A stretch of 64,000 bases of DNA from assembly GCF_000186865.1 (NCBI RefSeq), contig NW_008705569.1, positions 65,211 through 129,210 on the forward strand. Direction: 5' to 3'. This document shows positions 60,137 through 64,000 of the stretch, in pieces (position 1 is the stretch's first letter; every line of letters begins with the position of its first letter). The notes under the pieces were generated by a model. It saw nothing but the letters and a program-made list of their open reading frames with translations. It had not been told where the DNA came from and did not search any database. A program made the position numbers and the translations under genes. Source of the DNA: Aureococcus anophagefferens (Eukaryota; Sar; Pelagophyceae; Pelagomonadales; Pelagomonadaceae).

Positions 60137-61837
60137 TCAGCGGCAGTCGACGTGGGCCGCGGTCTCGTCGCCGAACTGGTTCGTGACGGTGAGCTGGACG
60201 CGGGACGTCTTCGCCGGGACGTCGACGTCGACGGCCGTCTCGCGCCAGTGCGCGGCGAAGTCGAAGTGGCCGTCGACGGACGCGGCGTCGTCGTCGCCCG
60301 TCACGGCGGCGGCGACGGAGTAGTAGCCCTTGAACTCGTTCATCTGCTTGAAGTTGTTCACGGTCTTGAAGGAGAGCGTCGCGTCGGAGCACTCCAGGTC
60401 CCAGAGGAGCGGCGCGCCGTAGACGCGCTCGATGGAGTAGGCGTACCAGCCGACCTCGGCGTGGTCGCAGCGCTTCGCCGCGTCGCACTTGGGCCCCAGG
60501 ACCTTCATCTCCCAGGCCAGGTCGCCCGAGTCGCGCTCGACCTCGACCGCGCGGACGTCGTACTCGTCGTCCGTCTCGACGTAGTAGGGCCAGTGCACGC
60601 CGAGCTGGTTGCCCGTCGGCAGGCGGTCGTTGTCCCCGAAGTGGGGCGTGTAGGCGCCCATGAAGTAGGAGAAGGTCACGACGCCCTTCTTGCTGTCGCC
60701 GTCGTCGACGAGCTTCACGCACAGCAGCCGCGACTGCGCGTACAGATTGCTCGTCTCCTCCTGGTTGTCGAACATGCAGAACTCGTCGTCGCCGAAGTAC
60801 TCGGCGTTGTGCTGGCCGCTCCAGACGACCTCGCCGGCCCGGTAGATGGTCCCGTCGTAGTCCTCGATCTTGTAGTCGCCGTACTCGCCGCCGAGCGTCC
60901 ACTCGACGGCGCCGTCGGCGTTCATCTTGATGATGGCGTTGGTCTGGCGCGACGAGATGTAGAACTTGGTGTCCTCCTCCGTGGCCTGGAGGTGGTTCGG
61001 GTCCTGCACGCGGACCTCCGCGAAGTGGTCCAGAATCCGGCCCGTCGCGGCGGACGCCTCCTCGACCTTCGTCGTGCCGTCGACCTGCCACACCGCCGCC
61101 TCCTCGTAGGCCCACTGGATGTCGTGGGCGTCGTTCGTCTTGCCGCCGCAGAGCGTGACGTACGCGTCCGCGCGCCAGTGCCAGAGCGCGCGGGGCCCGG
61201 ACGTGCCCCCGGACTCGCCGAGCGACAGGAGCACGTGCGTGTTGTTGAACATCTTCAGGCCCAGCACCTGGTAGACCATGTCCTTGACGCCCTTGGACGC
61301 CGTGTAGCCCTTGTCGATCATCGTCTCGCCGTACGTCGGCGAGACCTGCACGAGCTTTCCGTAGTAGTCGACGACGACCAGATAGGAGGCCGTGAAGGCG
61401 CCGTCGTAGTGGTACACGAGGCTCGTGAACACGTAGCCCTCGAGCGCCCCGACGCCGATGGCGCCCTCGACCTTGTCGTGCGCGACCTCGAACGTTACCT
61501 CCCGGGGCACGTACTTCTCCAAGTCGTCGAACGTGGACCAGTCGTCCTTGTCGACGCCCTGGCTCTTGAGGAAGGCGCGCACGCCCTCGAACTCGAGGAA
61601 GTCGCAGTAGGTCAGCGTGTAGTCGAGCTTCGACGCCCCCGGGGCGATGCCGCCCAGGTTCGTCGGCGCCCCGCCGCGCAGGAGCGGCGACGCCACGCCG
61701 CCCAGGCGCGCGCCGACGACGACGGCGCAGAAGGCGCTGAGGGCGGCGACGCCGGCCCTGGCCCGCGATGTCCTACGCGGCGCATCCACCACGCCGGCCG
61801 CCGCCGGCCGGAGCGTCGCGGCCTCCGTCGTGGCCAT
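60137..61837 (-). CDS. Arylsulfotransferase-family protein (ASST-like), copy 2
   Basis: 566 residues from ATG 61837 (an upstream in-frame GTG is not used). Hydrophobic segment AGVAALSAFCAVVVGA as signal anchor. Same motifs as copy 1: NDAHDIQWAYEEA, QDPNHLQATEED, QTNAIIKMNADGAVEWTLGG, GQHNAEYFGDDEFCMFDNQ, PTGNQLGVHWPYY. Shared Y-x-D-F-L-E and KxFL near the N-terminus shows the whole protein is duplicated. Divergent from IFT80. Confidence 0.82.
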   Translation of the reverse strand: MATTEAATLRPAAAGVVDAPRRTSRARAGVAALSAFCAVVVGARLGGVASPLLRGGAPTNLGGIAPGASKLDYTLTYCDFLEFEGVRAFLKSQGVDKDDWSTFDDLEKYVPREVTFEVAHDKVEGAIGVGALEGYVFTSLVYHYDGAFTASYLVVVDYYGKLVQVSPTYGETMIDKGYTASKGVKDMVYQVLGLKMFNNTHVLLSLGESGGTSGPRALWHWRADAYVTLCGGKTNDAHDIQWAYEEAAVWQVDGTTKVEEASAATGRILDHFAEVRVQDPNHLQATEEDTKFYISSRQTNAIIKMNADGAVEWTLGGEYGDYKIEDYDGTIYRAGEVVWSGQHNAEYFGDDEFCMFDNQEETSNLYAQSRLLCVKLVDDGDSKKGVVTFSYFMGAYTPHFGDNDRLPTGNQLGVHWPYYVETDDEYDVRAVEVERDSGDLAWEMKVLGPKCDAAKRCDHAEVGWYAYSIERVYGAPLLWDLECSDATLSFKTVNNFKQMNEFKGYYSVAAAVTGDDDAASVDGHFDFAAHWRETAVDVDVPAKTSRVQLTVTNQFGDETAAHVDCR

Positions 61838-62106
61838 CGGGGCTGCGCGTCGGCCAAATAAAGGCACCGTCCACCTCACCGCCGCGGCCCGATCCTCGGG
61901 GCAGCCCTCGCCTCGCGTTCAAACAGCCAGCCAACCTCTACGGGCAGCTACCGCGCGACTCGCTTCCCGGCGTCGCGCGGCGTCCCGGTGTCCGAGGGGC
62001 CGCGGGCCGCGTCCCCGGTGGGCGCGTGGCGGTGCGCGCGTCGCCGTGAGAAGGAGACCGTCGGAGCACAGCCGTCGGCGGCCGCGGCTCGTGAAGCGCC
62101 GCGACC
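61838..62106. other. Divergent promoter region
   Basis: About 270 bp between the divergent ASST and IFT80 starts; GC-rich, nothing recognised. Confidence 0.5.
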
Positions 62107-64000
62107 ATGGTGCGCCTCGAGCTCGTCGAGAAGCGCGCGCACGACCAGATCGCGACGTGCGCGACCTGGGCCCCGACGAACGTGCTCTACTCCTGCTCCG
62201 ACGACAAGGACATCCTCAAATGGGGCGTCGACGGCGAATCCGCGGGCAAATGCGCGCAGCTCGACACGTACCCGACGTCCATCGCCTGGATGCCGAACAT
62301 CGGCAAGGGCGCGTCGGACGTTTTCGCCCTGTCCTGCGCCGACGGCACGCTGCGCCTCATGACCGGCGGCGGCCGCGAGGAGAAGAAGGTCGCCGCGCAC
62401 CACGGCGCCGCGCTGCGCGTCGTCTGGAACTTCGAGGGCAGCGCGCTCTACAGCGCGGGCGAGGACGGCGAGATCAAGGTCTGGAGCAAGTCGGGCAATC
62501 TAAGATCGACCCTCGTCAAGAAGGACCACCCCATCTACAGCTTCGCGACGGGCCCCGGCGGCGACCAGGTCGCGTTCGTGTGCGAGCGCAAGATCCACGT
62601 CGAGCCCGTGGGCGAGCGCAAGAACTCGACGAGCTGGGTCGCCCACGACCAGGTCGTGCTGGCCCTCGACTGGAACCACGTCACGGGTTTGCTGGTGTCC
62701 GGCGCGGAGGACTGCAAGTACAAGGTCTGGGACCACTTTGGCCGCCAGCTCTACCAGTCGCAGCCCTTCGCGCACGTCATCACGGCCGTCGCCTGGAGCC
62801 CCAACGGCGCCTACTTCGCCGTGGGCGCCTACAACATGCTGCGCCTCTGCGACAAGACGGGCTGGAGCTGCTGCCGCGAGCGGCCCAACTCGGGCTCCAT
62901 CCTGTGTGGAAATCAACCAGTGAGCTGGGACGTCGGGGCCAAACTTCAGAATTCTCTAGCTCGGTCAAATCGAAGTCGATTCGGCTGATTTTTGGACGAA
63001 TCGATTGCTCTCAGCGAGTTCTCGAAGCACGGCGGAAGTGCTCGTGTCAAAGCATTCGAATACGCGCACATTGAAGTCGGGTTGAAGATTTGATTTCCAC
63101 GCAGGCTCCGTCATGGACCTCGCGTGGACGTCCGACGGCACGCAGCTCGTCGGCGCGGGCGGCAACGGGTCCGTCGTCTTCGGCAACCTCGTGGAGCGCA
63201 AGCAGGAGTGGAACAACTACGAGGCGACGCTCGTGGGCCAGCGCCAGATCCAGGTCCAGGACGTGCTCAACGAGACGTACGAGTCGCTCGACTTCAACCG
63301 CGACCGCGTCGTCGAGATGGCGCTGGGCTACGGCTACCTCGTCGTGTCGACGACGACGCAGTGCTTCGTCTACAGCGTGTCGAACTTCAACACGCCCTAC
63401 ATCTTCGACTCGCCCGAGACCGTGAGCCTCATCGAGCTCGCGGAGAAGTTCTTCCTCGTGCTCACGCCCAGCGCGATCACGGTCTACTCCTACGACGGCC
63501 GCAAGGTGAGCCAGCCCCGCTTCCACGGCCTGCGCACGGAGTCGCTCTCCGCGAGCTCGCTGTCGCTCGCGGCGGACTGCGTCGCCGTCATCGACCCGAG
63601 CGACCGGAAGCAGGTCCGCTGCTGCGACGTGTTGACGGGCAAGCCCATGGGCGACCCCATCGCCCACAAGGCCGAGGTCGTCTACGTGGCCCTGAACCAG
63701 ACGCCCGTCACCTCGGGCTCCGTCGAGCGCCAGCTCATCGTCATCGACCGCAACGCGGAGCTCTTCTTGTATCTGGTGTCCACGGGCAAGAGCTACAAGC
63801 TCCACACGCAGGTCGACACGGCGGCCTGGAACGCGACGTCGGAGTCGCTCTGCGCCATCGCCGACGGCCGGCTGTTGGTGTGGTGCTACCCGGCCATCGC
63901 GTTCACGGACCGCGACCTGCTGCCGAGGACGCTGACGACGAAGGACGGCGCGGAGTTCGGCAAGCTGTCGACGATCGTGTCCTTCAACGCGTCGCGCATC
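62107..64000 (+). CDS. IFT80: IFT80, intraflagellar transport protein (3' end beyond window)
   Basis: Exons 62107-62905 and 63105 to the edge. WD40 propeller one: W-A-P-T-N-V-L-Y-S-C-S-D-D-K, AAHHGAALRVVWNFEG, HDQVVLALDWNHVTG, VITAVAWSPNG; after splicing WTSDGTQLVGAGGNGSVVFGNLVERKQEWNNYEATL and the second propeller region (LVVSTTTQCFVYSV, FDSPETVSLIELAEKFFLVL). The GNG-VVFG...EW-N-E-T segment is diagnostic of IFT80, an IFT-B complex subunit required for cilia. Its presence implies the organism keeps flagella at some life stage. Contains the family 1 introner. Confidence 0.93.
62902..63104 (+). mobile_element. Introner element, family 1, copy B (intron 62906-63104)
   Basis: 203-bp element with ends CTGTGTGGAAATCAACC and TTTGATTTCCACGCAG, near-perfect inverted repeats. 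Flanks gctccatc (62894-62901) and gctccgtc (63105-63112) match at 7 of 8. Splicing leaves GSILCSVMDLAW. Internal blocks are shared with 7961-8114, including ctgatttttggacga and cattcgaatac. Confidence 0.9.

Noticed and set aside
1..64000. Bacterial contamination of the scaffold
   Set aside because: Der and ASST look bacterial in type, but they sit among intron-bearing eukaryotic genes (IFT80, PsbQ-like, BUB1-like) with the same composition.

Overview
The window looks like nuclear DNA of a very GC-rich, plastid-bearing stramenopile alga, most likely a pelagophyte close to Aureococcus. This rests on spliceosomal introns, eukaryote-only genes (BUB1-type kinase, ATG7, IFT80, CDPK, MAPK, DHHC transferase, TRM6, GPATCH1), tRNAs without encoded CCA, a PsbQ-like protein with a multipart plastid/lumen leader, and short transposon-like introns of the kind reported for Aureococcus (introner elements). 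Species is inferred, not proven. A run of 50 Ns at 52821-52870 shows it is a draft scaffold.

Layout. 1-6.6 kb: BUB1-like kinase (cut by the left edge), AMP deaminase, a small plastid-type preprotein and a MAP kinase. 6.9-10.5 kb: an F-box/kelch gene carrying up to five small introns, and TRM6. 10.8-11.0 kb: tRNA-Thr and a tRNA-Cys that seems to have an intron in its D-loop. 11.3-17.4 kb: a C-terminally short glycosyltransferase, a tyrosinase-domain protein, a four-repeat RING protein and a 2OG-Fe(II) oxygenase. 17.5-31.9 kb: CDPK, an unknown protein, an alpha/beta hydrolase flanked by partial duplications, a second tyrosinase-domain protein, Der GTPase, ankyrin protein, DHHC palmitoyltransferase, ATG7, and a 45-codon ORF whose stop overlaps the start of an SCP2-like membrane protein. 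32-37 kb: a small two-exon MGNS protein, GPATCH1-like factor and a large ankyrin protein.

37.2-44.1 kb is a tandem array of five MYND-RING-SEL1 genes. Each is followed by a copied intergenic cassette that can encode a transmembrane helix, and four share a conserved upstream block. N-terminal halves of four copies are nearly identical while the RING loop and SEL1 repeats differ. 44.1-51.2 kb is one 2355-residue REJ-type membrane protein on the minus strand. 51.4-64 kb: an OPR/RAP protein (with the assembly gap), a PH-domain protein, a class I glutamine amidotransferase-like protein, a cysteine-rich type I membrane protein, PsbQ-like, two tandem arylsulfotransferase-family proteins, and IFT80 (runs off the right edge).

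The most striking signal is the introns. Two at distant loci (7961-8114 and 62902-63104) are copies of one element with terminal inverted repeats and 8-bp target duplications. A wider set begins C-G-G-C then GT, ends AG, and where readable is also flanked by an 8-bp duplication. In every case the four leading bases plus the 8-bp duplication add 12 nt of exon, so the host frame is kept. Genes are densely packed with short intergenic gaps, and neighbours are mostly functionally unrelated, as usual for a eukaryote.
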